The notes under the pieces: model-generated
Seen by the model: the letters and a program-made list of their open reading frames with translations, nothing else
Databases searched by the model: none
What the model was told of the DNA's origin: nothing
Made by a program: the position numbers and the translations under genes
Shown: positions 18,249 to 27,375 of the stretch, one piece after another
How the letters are laid out: each line of letters opens with the position of its first letter
Numbering within the stretch: position 1 is the first letter of the stretch
DNA from: Paraburkholderia dilworthii
Lineage (GTDB): Bacteria > Pseudomonadota > Gammaproteobacteria > Burkholderiales > Burkholderiaceae
NCBI RefSeq assembly: GCF_000472525.1
Contig: NZ_AWZT01000013.1
Span: 62,200 to 126,199 of the forward strand
Direction of reading: 5' to 3'
Length of the DNA: 64,000 nucleotides

Positions 18249-18631
18249 ACGGTTGCGGCGCTTGTGGCGCTCGTGGCGCGTGAGTGAAACGCGGCGGCGC
18301 GATCGGTTTGTTTTCGTGGCGCCAGCAGCTAACGCTCGCAGCGACACGCGCATGCGGCGCAGTTGTAAGCGCGCTATTAGTCCAGCGTAGCGCAGGCGCA
18401 ACGCAGGTGCACCCCGGGCGTAGTCTGTGGCGCACATCAGGCGTAGTCCGGCGCTCCAGGCCGTCCGAGAGCGCACCTCACGTGTGGATCGAGGTGCACT
18501 TCACGAGCAGCCCGAGGCGCACTTCAGGCGCCCCCCCCCCCGGCGCCGCGGCTCGCCTCCCCGGCACACCACCGCTCGCATCGAGTCGAAGCGAGCGGCC
18601 TTATCAGCGGTATTGGCGGATTTGCAAGATC
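18249..18631. repeat. hisA-hisF spacer with degenerate repeats and an 11-C run
   Basis: 383 bases without a credible gene. It contains near-copies of GGCGTAGTC (about 18419 and 18440), two similar blocks around 18489 and 18514 (GAGGTGCACTTCACG and GAGGCGCACTTCAGG), and a run of 11 C at 18531-18541. The hisF frame stays open upstream through the region but has no HisF similarity there. Confidence 0.75.
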
Positions 18632-19405
18632 ATGGCTCTAGCTAAACGCATCATTCCCTGTCTCGACGTCACCGCTGGCCGCGTGGTCAAGGGCGTCAAC
18701 TTCGTCGAGTTGCGCGACGCGGGCGACCCGGTCGAAATCGCGCGCCGTTACGACGATCAGGGCGCGGACGAACTCACTTTCCTCGATATCACCGCGACTT
18801 CGGATCAGCGCGACCTGATCCTGCCGATCATCGAAGCGGTTGCCTCGCAGGTCTTCATTCCGCTGACGGTCGGCGGCGGCGTGCGCGCCGTCGAAGACGT
18901 GCGGCGCCTGCTGAACGCGGGCGCGGACAAGATCAGCATGAACTCGTCGGCGGTTGCGAATCCGCAACTCGTGAAGGACGCAACCGACAAGTACGGCTCG
19001 CAATGCATCGTCGTCGCAATCGACGTGAAGCGCGTATCCGCAGACGGCGAAGCGCCGCGCTGGGAAGTGTTCACACACGGCGGGCGCAAAGCCACTGGCC
19101 TCGAAGCGGTTGAATGGGCGCGCAAGATGGCCGAGCTCGGCGCGGGCGAAATCCTGCTGACGAGCATGGACCGCGACGGTACCAAGAGCGGCTTTGACCT
19201 CGCGCTCACGCGCGCGGTGTCGGACGCAGTGCCGATTCCGGTCATCGCCTCGGGCGGCGTCGGCAATCTGCAGCATCTCGCCGACGGCATCAAGAGCGGC
19301 CATGCAGACGCCGTGCTCGCCGCGAGCATCTTCCATTATGGCGAGCACACGGTGGGCGAGGCCAAGCGTTTCATGGCCGAGCAAGGCATTTCGGTGAGGT
19401 TGTGA
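18632..19405 (+). CDS. hisF: Imidazole glycerol phosphate synthase cyclase HisF
   Basis: Cyclase half of IGP synthase, producing IGP and AICAR from PRFAR and ammonia. 257 residues. Catalytic Asp12 ([15 protein letters not shown]) and the second Asp in [13 protein letters not shown] are present, with phosphate loops [13 protein letters not shown] and [13 protein letters not shown]. The open frame extends upstream to 18284 across the repeat spacer, but homology begins at ATG 18632. hisI starts one base after its stop. Confidence 0.97.
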   Translation: MALAKRIIPCLDVTAGRVVKGVNFVELRDAGDPVEIARRYDDQGADELTFLDITATSDQRDLILPIIEAVASQVFIPLTVGGGVRAVEDVRRLLNAGADKISMNSSAVANPQLVKDATDKYGSQCIVVAIDVKRVSADGEAPRWEVFTHGGRKATGLEAVEWARKMAELGAGEILLTSMDRDGTKSGFDLALTRAVSDAVPIPVIASGGVGNLQHLADGIKSGHADAVLAASIFHYGEHTVGEAKRFMAEQGISVRL

Positions 19406-19406
19406 C

Positions 19407-19817
19407 GTGGTGAACCCAACGGCAGTCAATTGGCTCGACAAGGTCAAATGGGACGCGAACGGCCTTGTGCCGGTCATCGCGCAGGAAGCGTCGACGAACG
19501 ACGTGCTGATGTTCGCGTGGATGAACCGCGAAGCACTGGCGAAAACGGTGGAACTGGGGCGCGCCGTGTACTTCTCCCGCTCGCGCCAGCGCCTGTGGTT
19601 CAAGGGCGAAGAGTCCGGCCACGTGCAGCATGTGCATGAAGTGCGGCTCGATTGCGACGAAGACGTCGTGCTGCTGAAAGTCGAGCAGGTGTCCGGCATT
19701 GCGTGCCACACCGGCCGCCACTCATGCTTTTTCCAGAAATTCGAAGGCACGGCCGAAGATGGCGACTGGATCGCCGCCGATCCCGTGCTGAAAGACCCCG
19801 AACATATTTACAAATGA
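19407..19817 (+). CDS. hisI: Phosphoribosyl-AMP cyclohydrolase HisI
   Basis: Monofunctional 136-residue cyclohydrolase, separate from HisE. Zn/Mg-binding motifs are intact: [42 protein letters not shown] and [11 protein letters not shown]. It starts at GTG 19407, directly followed by another GTG (19410) which could also serve. The stop overlaps the hisE start. Confidence 0.95.
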   Translation: MVNPTAVNWLDKVKWDANGLVPVIAQEASTNDVLMFAWMNREALAKTVELGRAVYFSRSRQRLWFKGEESGHVQHVHEVRLDCDEDVVLLKVEQVSGIACHTGRHSCFFQKFEGTAEDGDWIAADPVLKDPEHIYK

Positions 19818-20206
19818 CGCAGACCACGCCAGCCACACCTTCCACGCCGTCCACGACCGACACGCTGATGCGTCTTGCGGCGATCATCGACAGCCGCAAG
19901 GGTGGCGATCCCGACGTCTCGTACGTCTCGCGTCTGTTCCATAAGGGCGACGACGCGGTGCTCAAAAAGATTGGCGAAGAAGCCACCGAAGTCGTGCTGG
20001 CCGCCAAGGACACGCGCCACGGCGGCCCCACGAAGGCGCTGGTGGGCGAGGTCGCGGACCTGTGGTTCCATTGCCTCGTGATGCTGTCGCACTACGATCT
20101 CAGCCCGGCCGACGTGCTCGCCGAAATGGAGCGGCGCGAAGGCATGTCCGGTATCGAGGAAAAGGCGCTGCGCAAGAGCCGCGAACGCGAACAGAACGGC
20201 GACTGA
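19814..20206 (+). CDS. hisE: Phosphoribosyl-ATP pyrophosphatase HisE
   Basis: All-alpha MazG-like pyrophosphohydrolase, 130 residues: hydrolyses PR-ATP to PR-AMP. Metal-binding acidic motif [12 protein letters not shown] and the downstream [13 protein letters not shown] helix are present. About 18 Thr/Pro/Ser-rich residues precede the domain. ATGA overlap with hisI; last his gene of the run. Confidence 0.95.
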   Translation: MTQTTPATPSTPSTTDTLMRLAAIIDSRKGGDPDVSYVSRLFHKGDDAVLKKIGEEATEVVLAAKDTRHGGPTKALVGEVADLWFHCLVMLSHYDLSPADVLAEMERREGMSGIEEKALRKSREREQNGD

Positions 20207-20315
20207 CCCCGCGATTTTTTCGTTAGTGTTTTGCCCGCCCTTCTTGAAGTGGCGAGCGCCGGCGCCCACATTGCACTGAACGCATCGCAAAACGCATCCC
20301 CGGGAGGACGCAAGC

Positions 20316-20711
20316 ATGGAACAGTCGCACGAGAGTTATCCGCCGCCAGCGTATCGCCACGCTATCGAGCCGGAGCGGGAACGCAGCCTGCGCACGCTCA
20401 CGCATGTGCTGTACGCGCTGTACGCGGTCCACTGGCTGACGGGCGGATTGACGATCCTCGTCGCGATCATCATCAACTATGTGAAGCGTGGCGATGTGGC
20501 GGGCACGCCATACGAAGCGCATTTCGACTGGCAGATCCGCACGTTCTGGATCGGCCTCCTGGGCTATGCGATAGGCGGGTTGCTGATCTTCGTGGTGATC
20601 GGCATCCCGGTGCTGTGGGCTGTGAGCATCTGGATGTTGTACCGTATTATCAAGGGCTGGCTGTATCTGTACGATAACAAGCCGCTCGGGAATCCGCGTG
20701 CGTGGTTCTGA
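20316..20711 (+). CDS. DUF4870-family membrane protein
   Basis: 131 residues with a polar N-terminus (about 28 residues) and three hydrophobic stretches (near 33-56, 72-104 and around 108-118). The pattern of helices and the closing LYDNKPLGNPRAWF resemble DUF4870/Tic20-like small membrane proteins, whose function is unknown. A good ribosome-binding site (GGGAGGA at 20302-20308) supports the ATG. It lies between the his genes and a HIT hydrolase, all on the plus strand. Confidence 0.75.
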   Translation: MEQSHESYPPPAYRHAIEPERERSLRTLTHVLYALYAVHWLTGGLTILVAIIINYVKRGDVAGTPYEAHFDWQIRTFWIGLLGYAIGGLLIFVVIGIPVLWAVSIWMLYRIIKGWLYLYDNKPLGNPRAWF

Positions 20712-20797
20712 TTCGTCCGATGTATGACTGCGCCGGAACCGCGCCACGCGGTGTCAAGCCACGCTTTGCGCTTTAGCCACACCGCATCAGGAATACG

Positions 20798-21163
20798 ATG
20801 AGTCACGACCCGAACTGCCTCTTCTGCAAGATCGCCGCCGGCGAGATCCCGTCGACCAAAGTCCATGAAGACGAAGAGTTTGTCGCCTTCCGCGACATCC
20901 GTCCGGCGGCCGAAACGCATGTGCTGGTTATCCCGCGCAAGCACGTTGCCACTCTCAGCGATTGCACCGAAAGCGATGCGCCGCTGCTTGGTAGAATGCT
21001 TGTTTTGACGGCGCGTCTTGCCGATCAGCTGGGCGTGGCATACACCGGTGGCGAAACCGGCTTCCGCACGGTCATCAATACCGGACCGGGCGGCGGGCAA
21101 GAGGTCTATCACCTGCACGCGCACATTCTCGCGGGGCCGCGTCCGTGGCAGCGCATGGGCTGA
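20798..21163 (+). CDS. hinT: HIT-family nucleotide hydrolase (HinT-like)
   Basis: 121-residue histidine-triad protein that in this branch hydrolyses purine nucleoside phosphoramidates. Triad H105-L-H107-A-H109 (YHLHAHI) with the HinT start CLFCKIAAGEIPSTKV and the strand FVAFRDIRPAAETHVLVIPRKH. Placement just before tatABC, after the his genes, is a common betaproteobacterial order. Confidence 0.93.
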   Translation: MSHDPNCLFCKIAAGEIPSTKVHEDEEFVAFRDIRPAAETHVLVIPRKHVATLSDCTESDAPLLGRMLVLTARLADQLGVAYTGGETGFRTVINTGPGGGQEVYHLHAHILAGPRPWQRMG

Positions 21164-21298
21164 CCGCCGCAAACGAGGTGAGCAGCCTGTCGCGCCGGCG
21201 TTATTTTTGCCGCGTTGTAATTTCGGCGACGCGATTCGCTGGTCACAATAGCACCGTGTCGTGGGGACTCGGCGGTGAGGGCGGTACAGCCGCCGTAA

Positions 21299-21631
<333 letters not shown>

Positions 21632-21670
21632 GCCGCGGGCTAACCGCGTTACTGACGGACATTTCTCCCC

Positions 21671-22189
21671 ATGCTGGACCTCGGTCTAACCAAGATGGCG
21701 CTGATTGGCGTCGTCGCACTGGTCGTGCTCGGCCCTGAGCGCCTGCCGCGCGTCGCCCGCACGGCCGGCGCGCTGTTTGGCCGTGCGCAGCGGTATATCA
21801 ACGACGTCAAGGCGGAAGTCACGCGGGAAATCGAACTCGACGAACTGCGTCGCATGAAAACCGAGTTCGAAACGGCGGCGAACAATGTCCAGACGTCCGT
21901 GCAGGAAAATCTGCGCAAGCATGAGGCCGAGCTGAACGACGCATGGAATAGCGGCACGTCGGTGTCGCCAAGCATTGCCGGCGGTGCAGTCGAAGACGCC
22001 GGCAACACTTCGTGGCAAAGCAGCACGCCCGCGGGGGCACCAAGGCGCAAGAACTGGCGCGTCAAGCAAACCGCAATGCCCACCTGGTACAAGCGCGCAA
22101 CCACCCGCCGCACGCGCGTGCAGTCGGGTGCAGCACGCGTCGCGCGGCATACGCCTGCCACCATGCGTCGTCCGACGCGGTTTTTCTGA
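21671..22189 (+). CDS. tatB: Sec-independent translocase subunit TatB
   Basis: 172 residues. The N-terminus (MLDLGLTKMALIGVVALVVLGPERLPRVA split at the GPERLP hinge) is diagnostic for TatB, followed by the amphipathic helix and a long, charged coiled segment (about 40-95). The last ~60 residues are basic and low in conservation. It forms the receptor with TatC for twin-arginine signal peptides. 39 bases after tatA. Confidence 0.94.
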   Translation: MLDLGLTKMALIGVVALVVLGPERLPRVARTAGALFGRAQRYINDVKAEVTREIELDELRRMKTEFETAANNVQTSVQENLRKHEAELNDAWNSGTSVSPSIAGGAVEDAGNTSWQSSTPAGAPRRKNWRVKQTAMPTWYKRATTRRTRVQSGAARVARHTPATMRRPTRFF

Positions 22190-22223
22190 TGATCAGAACG
22201 ACAATCTCTAACCGAGGGCCGGT

Positions 22224-23003
22224 GTGAGCGACCCCCAGAAAAGCCAGGACGAAGGCACTGAAGAGACCTTCATTTCCCACCTCGTTGAATTGCGCGACCG
22301 GATCATCCGCGCGGGCCTAGCCGTCATCGTGGTGTTTGTCGGGCTGGTGTATTGGGCGCCGGATATCTTCCGGCTGCTGGCGCGCCCGCTGATGCAGAAC
22401 CTGCCGAAAGACGGCAAGATGATCGTCACCGACGTGACCGGTTCGTTTTTCGTGCCGATGAAAGTGACGATGCTGGTCGCTTTCGTGATCGCGCTGCCCA
22501 TCGTGCTGTATCAGATCTGGGCGTTCGTCGCGCCGGGCCTTTATCAGCATGAAAAGAAGCTCGTCGGGCCGCTGGTCGGCAGCAGCTATACGCTGTTTCT
22601 CTGCGGCATGGCCTTCGCGTACTTCGTGGTGTTCCCGACCATCTTCCGCGTCATGGCGCATTACAACGCGCCGTTGGGCGCGGAAATGACCACCGATATC
22701 GACAATTACCTGAGCTTCGTGCTCACCATGTTCATCGCGTTCGGCGTGACGTTCGAAGTGCCGATCGTCGTCGTGCTGCTGGTTCGCATGAACGTGGTAA
22801 CGCTCAAGAAGCTCAAGGAGATTCGACCGTATGTGATCGTCGGCGCGTTCGTCATTTCAGCCGTGGTCACGCCGCCAGACGTGTTCTCGCAGCTCATTCT
22901 CGCCATTCCGCTGATCGTGCTATACGAGGCGGGCATCGTCGCTGCGCGGTTGATTGTCGGCAAGCAACCGGCCGTTGTTGAAGACGCGAGTCCGCCGGCT
23001 TGA
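22224..23003 (+). CDS. tatC: Sec-independent translocase subunit TatC
   Basis: Six-helix receptor subunit, 259 residues, starting at GTG 22224. Conserved: FISHLVELRDRIIRA at the N-terminus, FWAFVAPGLY-type first periplasmic loop (here IWAFVAPGLYQHEKK), and the last helices with DVFSQLILAIPLIVLYE. Ends the tatABC operon; a strong terminator follows at 23056-23088. Confidence 0.97.
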   Translation: MSDPQKSQDEGTEETFISHLVELRDRIIRAGLAVIVVFVGLVYWAPDIFRLLARPLMQNLPKDGKMIVTDVTGSFFVPMKVTMLVAFVIALPIVLYQIWAFVAPGLYQHEKKLVGPLVGSSYTLFLCGMAFAYFVVFPTIFRVMAHYNAPLGAEMTTDIDNYLSFVLTMFIAFGVTFEVPIVVVLLVRMNVVTLKKLKEIRPYVIVGAFVISAVVTPPDVFSQLILAIPLIVLYEAGIVAARLIVGKQPAVVEDASPPA

Positions 23004-23055
23004 TTTGAGCGCGCCGCGACGCTTGCGGGGCGGTCAGTGCGGAGTGCGGCCAAAC

Positions 23056-23088
23056 AAAAAGGGCAGTCCGTCACGGACTGCCCTTTTT
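23056..23088. terminator. Bidirectional rho-independent terminator between tatC and the protease gene
   Basis: AAAAAGGGCAGTCCG and CGGACTGCCCTTTTT form a perfect 10-bp GC-rich stem extended by A/T pairs around a TCA loop. With U-runs on both strands it can end tatC transcripts (plus) and transcripts of the convergent protease gene (minus). Confidence 0.93.
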
Positions 23089-23141
23089 GCGTTCTGCGTT
23101 TCCCCTCACGGTTAAGCGTGCGCGAGGTTACCGCTCGCCCG

Positions 23142-24356
23142 TTAACCGCCGTCGTCGTCCTGCTGATCGCTGTCGTCGACTGGCTGTTTCGGCGGCGGCG
23201 GGCGCTTGCCGATGATCACGTCGAGATCGAACTCGCGGTTCTTGCGCACCAGGTGCACCTTCGCGGCCGTGCCCGGCTTGATTTGCGCGATGACGTTCAG
23301 CAAGCGCGTGGTGTCGGTGATTTCCTGGCCGTTCACACTCACCAGAATGTCGCCCGGCTTGATGCCCGCGCGGTCGGCCGGACCGTTCTTCAGCACGCCC
23401 GCGACGATCGCGCCCGACTTCTGATCGAGCCCGAACGACTCGGCAATCTCCGGCGTGACGTCTTGCGGCTCGACGCCGATCCAGCCGCGCGTGACCGAAC
23501 CGGTGGTGATGATGCTCTCGAGCACGCTGCGCGCAGTCGAGACCGGAATCGCGAAGCCGATGCCGAGCGAACCGCCCGAGCGCGAGTAAATGGCGGTGTT
23601 GATGCCGAGCAGATTGCCGTTCACGTCGACGAGCGCGCCGCCCGAGTTGCCGGGATTGATCGCCGCGTCGGTCTGAATGAAGTTTTCGAACGTATTGATG
23701 CCGAGATGGTTGCGCCCGAGCGCGCTGACGATGCCCATTGTCACCGTCTGTCCGACGCCGAACGGATTGCCGATGGCGAGCACGACGTCGCCCACCCGGG
23801 TCTGTTCCATGCGGCCAAGCGTGATGGTGGGCAGGTTCGTCATGTTGACCTTGAGCACGGCCAGATCCGTTTCGGGATCGATGCCAATCACCTTGGCATT
23901 CGTGGTGCGGCCGTCGGCCAACGCGATTTCGATCTGATCGGCGCCGTCGACCACGTGCTGGTTCGTTAGAATGTACCCTTCTGAACTCACTATCACGCCG
24001 GAGCCCAGGTTCGCTGCCGGTTGCTCCCGTTGCTTGCGATTGTTCTTGTCGCCGAAGAAGTAGCGGAACAGCGGATCTTTCGCGCGCGGATCCGGCGGCA
24101 GTGAGCCATCTTTGCTGGAAAACACATTGACGACCGCGGGCATGGCCTTTTGAGCGGCGTCGGCATAAGACGCCGTTGCCGGCCCGCTGCCGATGCCAGG
24201 CGCCACTTCTCGAAGGGCGACGATTGGTTCGGCAAGCTGCTTGCCGAATTGCCCTTGACGCTGGAGCCACTGCGGTTTGAGGGTCGCGATGATGAACATC
24301 AGCGCCAACAGCACAGTCACCGCTTGGGCAAAGAACAGCCAAAAGCGTCTAAGCAT
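23142..24356 (-). CDS. degS: Periplasmic trypsin-like protease with one PDZ domain (DegS/HhoB-like)
   Basis: 404 residues. An N-terminal hydrophobic segment (about 6-25) looks like an uncleaved membrane anchor. The protease domain has the His134-Asp164-Ser238 triad (TNQHVVDGAD, DPETDLAVLKV, NPGNSGGAL). A single C-terminal PDZ domain spans about 290-385 (RGWIGVEPQDVTPE ... GIKPGDILVSVNGQ). One PDZ plus an anchor fits DegS, which cleaves RseA-type anti-sigma factors, rather than two-PDZ DegP. An acidic tail (DDSDQQDDDGG) ends the protein. Its start is only 19 bases from the divergent Nif3-like gene. The gene name is tentative without rse genes in view. Confidence 0.88.
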   Translation of the reverse strand: MLRRFWLFFAQAVTVLLALMFIIATLKPQWLQRQGQFGKQLAEPIVALREVAPGIGSGPATASYADAAQKAMPAVVNVFSSKDGSLPPDPRAKDPLFRYFFGDKNNRKQREQPAANLGSGVIVSSEGYILTNQHVVDGADQIEIALADGRTTNAKVIGIDPETDLAVLKVNMTNLPTITLGRMEQTRVGDVVLAIGNPFGVGQTVTMGIVSALGRNHLGINTFENFIQTDAAINPGNSGGALVDVNGNLLGINTAIYSRSGGSLGIGFAIPVSTARSVLESIITTGSVTRGWIGVEPQDVTPEIAESFGLDQKSGAIVAGVLKNGPADRAGIKPGDILVSVNGQEITDTTRLLNVIAQIKPGTAAKVHLVRKNREFDLDVIIGKRPPPPKQPVDDSDQQDDDGG

Positions 24357-24375
24357 CTGAAGACTAGAGGTTTAT

Positions 24376-25122
24376 ATGGATCGGATCGAACTTGAATTGT
24401 ACTTGAACAATCTCCTCGAAACCGCGCGCTTCAAGGACTATTGCCCCAACGGTCTGCAAGTGGAAGGGCGCCGCAAAATCAGCAAACTCGCAACCGGCGT
24501 GACGGCCTCGGTGGCGTTTCTCGAAGCGGCGCTCGATTGGGGCGCGGACGCCGTGCTGGTTCATCACGGCTACTTCTGGCGCAACGAGGCGCCGCAGATC
24601 ACCGGCCGCAAATACGCTCGTCTGAAGCTGCTGCTCGGCAACGACCTTAACCTGTTCGCCTATCACCTGCCGCTCGACGACCATCCCGAGTTCGGCAACA
24701 ACGCGCAGATCGGCGCGAAGATGGGCTGGATCAGCGACGCGCGCTTCGGCGAAAACGACCTCGGCTGGCTCGCCACTTTCGCGATGCCGATCACGCTCGC
24801 GCACTTCACCGCAGAAATCGAGCAGACGCTCGGCCGCGCGCCGCTGGTGTTCGGCGACCCGGATCGCAGTCTGCGCCGCGTAGCCTGGTGCACGGGCGCC
24901 GCGCAAGGCATGTTCGACGCAGCAATCAACGCCGGCGCCGACGTCTATCTGACCGGCGAGGTGTCGGAGTCGGTGATGCACACGTCGGCGGAAAGCGGCG
25001 TCGCGTTTCTCGCGGCCGGCCATCATGCAACGGAGCGCTTCGGCGTGCAGGCGGTGGGCAAGCACCTGTCCGAGCAATTCGATATTGAGCACCTCTTTAT
25101 CGACATCCCCAATCCCGTTTGA
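24376..25122 (+). CDS. Nif3-like dinuclear metal centre protein
   Basis: 248-residue Nif3/YbgI/DUF34-family protein. Metal-ligand motifs are visible: HHGYFWRN (His63-His64), [12 protein letters not shown] and the C-terminal [11 protein letters not shown]. The family has been proposed to act as GTP cyclohydrolase-like or metal-handling proteins, but its cellular role is not settled. It is divergent from the protease gene with a 19-base gap and precedes petA by about 230 bases. Confidence 0.9.
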   Translation: MDRIELELYLNNLLETARFKDYCPNGLQVEGRRKISKLATGVTASVAFLEAALDWGADAVLVHHGYFWRNEAPQITGRKYARLKLLLGNDLNLFAYHLPLDDHPEFGNNAQIGAKMGWISDARFGENDLGWLATFAMPITLAHFTAEIEQTLGRAPLVFGDPDRSLRRVAWCTGAAQGMFDAAINAGADVYLTGEVSESVMHTSAESGVAFLAAGHHATERFGVQAVGKHLSEQFDIEHLFIDIPNPV

Positions 25123-25352
25123 ATCGCGGGATTATCAAATGCGCATTAGCTAAGAAAAAGGCACGAATAACGGAGGGGGCACTTAAAAGAAGCTGCGAAA
25201 AAGTTTGCGATAAGTACGGAGAAACCCTGAGTTATCAAGGGCTTCGCACGGTTTTTGGCAATCGGGCCTTGTAAATGGCGACTCCATTCGAGCAAACTAG
25301 CGGCGGTAGAAGCGACGTGAAGGAAAAATCCAACTCAGAAGTGGGGCGTGTG

Positions 25353-25973
25353 ATGCGAGACAAGGAAGATGAACGCGTCGACGGCAGCCGCCGTACCTGG
25401 CTGATAGCGACGACCGTAGCAGGTGGCATTGGAGGCGTTGCCACTGTCGTACCCTTTGTTAGTTCGTTTGCACCATCTGAAAAGGCCAAGGCAGCAGGTG
25501 CCCCGGTCGAAGTGGACATCAGCAACTTGAAGCCCGGCGACATGATGACCGTTGCATGGCGCGGTAAGCCGGTCTGGATCATCAACCGCACGGACAAAAT
25601 GCTCGCCGATGTCCAGAAAGCCGATAACGAAGTAGCCGATCCCCACAGCAAGAACGTTTTTTCGATGCCGTTGCCGGAATACTGCAACAACGAATTCCGT
25701 TCGCGCACCGACCGCAAGAACATATTTGTCGCCGTTGCCGTGTGCACCCATCTAGGCTGCACGCCGACGCCGCGCTTCATGGAGGGCGCGCAGCCCAATC
25801 TTCCGGACGACTGGCCTGGCGGCTTTCTGTGCCCCTGCCACGGTTCGACCTATGACATGGCCGGCCGCGTCTTCAAGAACAAACCTGCGCCGCAGAACCT
25901 CGACATCCCGCCTTATATGTTCACGTCGGCCAACGGGCTCGTGATCGGCAAGGACGAGAAAGGAGAAGCGTAA
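25353..25973 (+). CDS. petA: Ubiquinol-cytochrome c reductase Rieske iron-sulfur subunit
   Basis: [2Fe-2S] subunit of the cytochrome bc1 complex. Rieske box I CTHLGC (131-136) and box II CPCHGS (160-165) give ligands Cys131, His133, Cys160, His163 and the Cys136-Cys162 disulfide. An N-terminal helix (about 17-38) is preceded by GSRRTWLIA, an apparent twin-arginine motif, as known for bacterial Rieske proteins exported by Tat. An upstream ATG at 25275 would add 26 residues with no family similarity; ATG 25353 gives the usual 206. Overlaps petB by one base (TAATG). Confidence 0.96.
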   Translation: MRDKEDERVDGSRRTWLIATTVAGGIGGVATVVPFVSSFAPSEKAKAAGAPVEVDISNLKPGDMMTVAWRGKPVWIINRTDKMLADVQKADNEVADPHSKNVFSMPLPEYCNNEFRSRTDRKNIFVAVAVCTHLGCTPTPRFMEGAQPNLPDDWPGGFLCPCHGSTYDMAGRVFKNKPAPQNLDIPPYMFTSANGLVIGKDEKGEA

Positions 25974-27352
25974 TGGCGATCGAACACGAAGTAGAGACGA
26001 CCGGGCTGGTCGGCTGGATCGACCGGCGTTTTCCCCTCACGTCCACTTGGAAAAAGCACGTTTCCGAGTATTACGCGCCGAAGAACTTCAATTTCTGGTA
26101 CTTCTTCGGTTCGCTCGCGCTGCTGGTGCTGGTCAATCAGATTGTCACCGGCATCTTCCTCACGATGAACTACAAGCCCGACGCGACGCTTGCGTTCGCG
26201 TCGGTCGAGTACATCATGCGCGAAGTGCCGTGGGGCTGGCTGATCCGTTATATGCATTCGACGGGCGCGTCGATGTTCTTCGTCGTCGTGTACTTGCACA
26301 TGTTCCGCGGGTTGATGTACGGCTCGTACCGCAAGCCGCGCGAACTCGTGTGGATTTTCGGCTGCGCGATCTTTCTGTGCCTGATGGCCGAGGCGTTTTT
26401 CGGCTACCTGCTGCCGTGGGGCCAGATGTCGTTCTGGGGCGCGCAGGTGATCGTGAACCTGTTCTCGGCGATTCCGTTTATCGGACCCGACCTGTCGCTG
26501 TGGATTCGCGGCGATTACGTGGTGTCGGACGTCACGTTGAACCGCTTTTTCGCGTTTCACGTGATCGCGATTCCGCTCGTGCTGCTCGGACTTGTCGTGG
26601 CGCACCTCGTGGCGCTGCATGAAGTCGGTTCGAACAATCCGGACGGCATCGAGATCAAGGCGAAGAAGGACCCGGACGGCATTCCGCTGGACGGCATCCC
26701 GTTCCACCCGTACTACTCGGTGCACGACTTCTTTGGCGTGTCGGTCTTCCTGATGATCTTCGCGGCGATAATTTTCTTCGCGCCGGAAATGGGCGGCTAC
26801 TTCCTCGAGGCCAACAACTTCGTTCCGGCGAATCCGCTGCAAACGCCGCAGGAAATCGCGCCCGTGTGGTACTTCACGGCCTTTTACGCGATGCTGCGTG
26901 CCACGACCGATCCGTTCAAGATCGTGTTGATGGTCGTGATCGCGTTGCTCGGTCTGCTTGCGCTGGTGCGCGCGCGCGGCAAGTGGAAGTTCGGCTTGCC
27001 GGTGCTCGCGGTGCTGGTGATTCTGGCGATGGCGTTCACCGAATCCAAGTTCTGGGGCGTGGTGGTGATGGGCGGCGCGGTGATTTCGCTCTTTTTTCTG
27101 CCGTGGCTTGACCGCTCGCCGGTGAAGTCGATCCGTTACCGGCCGTTCTTCCACAAGGTGTTTTACGGGATCTTCGTGCTCGCTTTCCTGACGTTGGGCT
27201 TCCTCGGCACTAAACCGCCGTCGCCGGCCGCTACGTTGATTGCGCAGGTGTGCGCGTTGATCTACTTCGCGTTTTTCCTCGGCATGCCGTTCTGGACGAG
27301 GCTTGGCACGTTCAAGCAGCCGCCCGAGCGGGTGCGGTTCAAGTCCCACTAA
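25973..27352 (+). CDS. petB: Ubiquinol-cytochrome c reductase cytochrome b
   Basis: Membrane core of the bc1 complex carrying hemes bL and bH. 459 residues and about eight or nine helices. Heme-ligand regions MHSTGASMFFVVVYLHMFRG and FHVIAIPLVLLGLVVAHL, the GYLLPWGQMSFWGAQV segment and the Qo-site PEMGGYF-EANNF/PVWYF region (a PEWY variant typical of some proteobacteria) are visible. Starts one base into the petA stop and ends one base into the preceding ATG of the petC region. Confidence 0.96.
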   Translation: MAIEHEVETTGLVGWIDRRFPLTSTWKKHVSEYYAPKNFNFWYFFGSLALLVLVNQIVTGIFLTMNYKPDATLAFASVEYIMREVPWGWLIRYMHSTGASMFFVVVYLHMFRGLMYGSYRKPRELVWIFGCAIFLCLMAEAFFGYLLPWGQMSFWGAQVIVNLFSAIPFIGPDLSLWIRGDYVVSDVTLNRFFAFHVIAIPLVLLGLVVAHLVALHEVGSNNPDGIEIKAKKDPDGIPLDGIPFHPYYSVHDFFGVSVFLMIFAAIIFFAPEMGGYFLEANNFVPANPLQTPQEIAPVWYFTAFYAMLRATTDPFKIVLMVVIALLGLLALVRARGKWKFGLPVLAVLVILAMAFTESKFWGVVVMGGAVISLFFLPWLDRSPVKSIRYRPFFHKVFYGIFVLAFLTLGFLGTKPPSPAATLIAQVCALIYFAFFLGMPFWTRLGTFKQPPERVRFKSH

Positions 27353-27375
27353 TGGCGAGCGAGGAGAACACGAAG

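Noticed and set aside
18284-18631. Upstream extension of the hisF frame
   Set aside because: The extra 116 codons cross the repeat spacer and the C run and have no HisF similarity; the family start is at 18632.
23128-24342. 404-codon frame in another minus-strand frame of the protease gene
   Set aside because: The composition is Arg/Ala/Gly-rich without motifs, whereas the neighbouring frame encodes a complete protease with its triad and PDZ domain.
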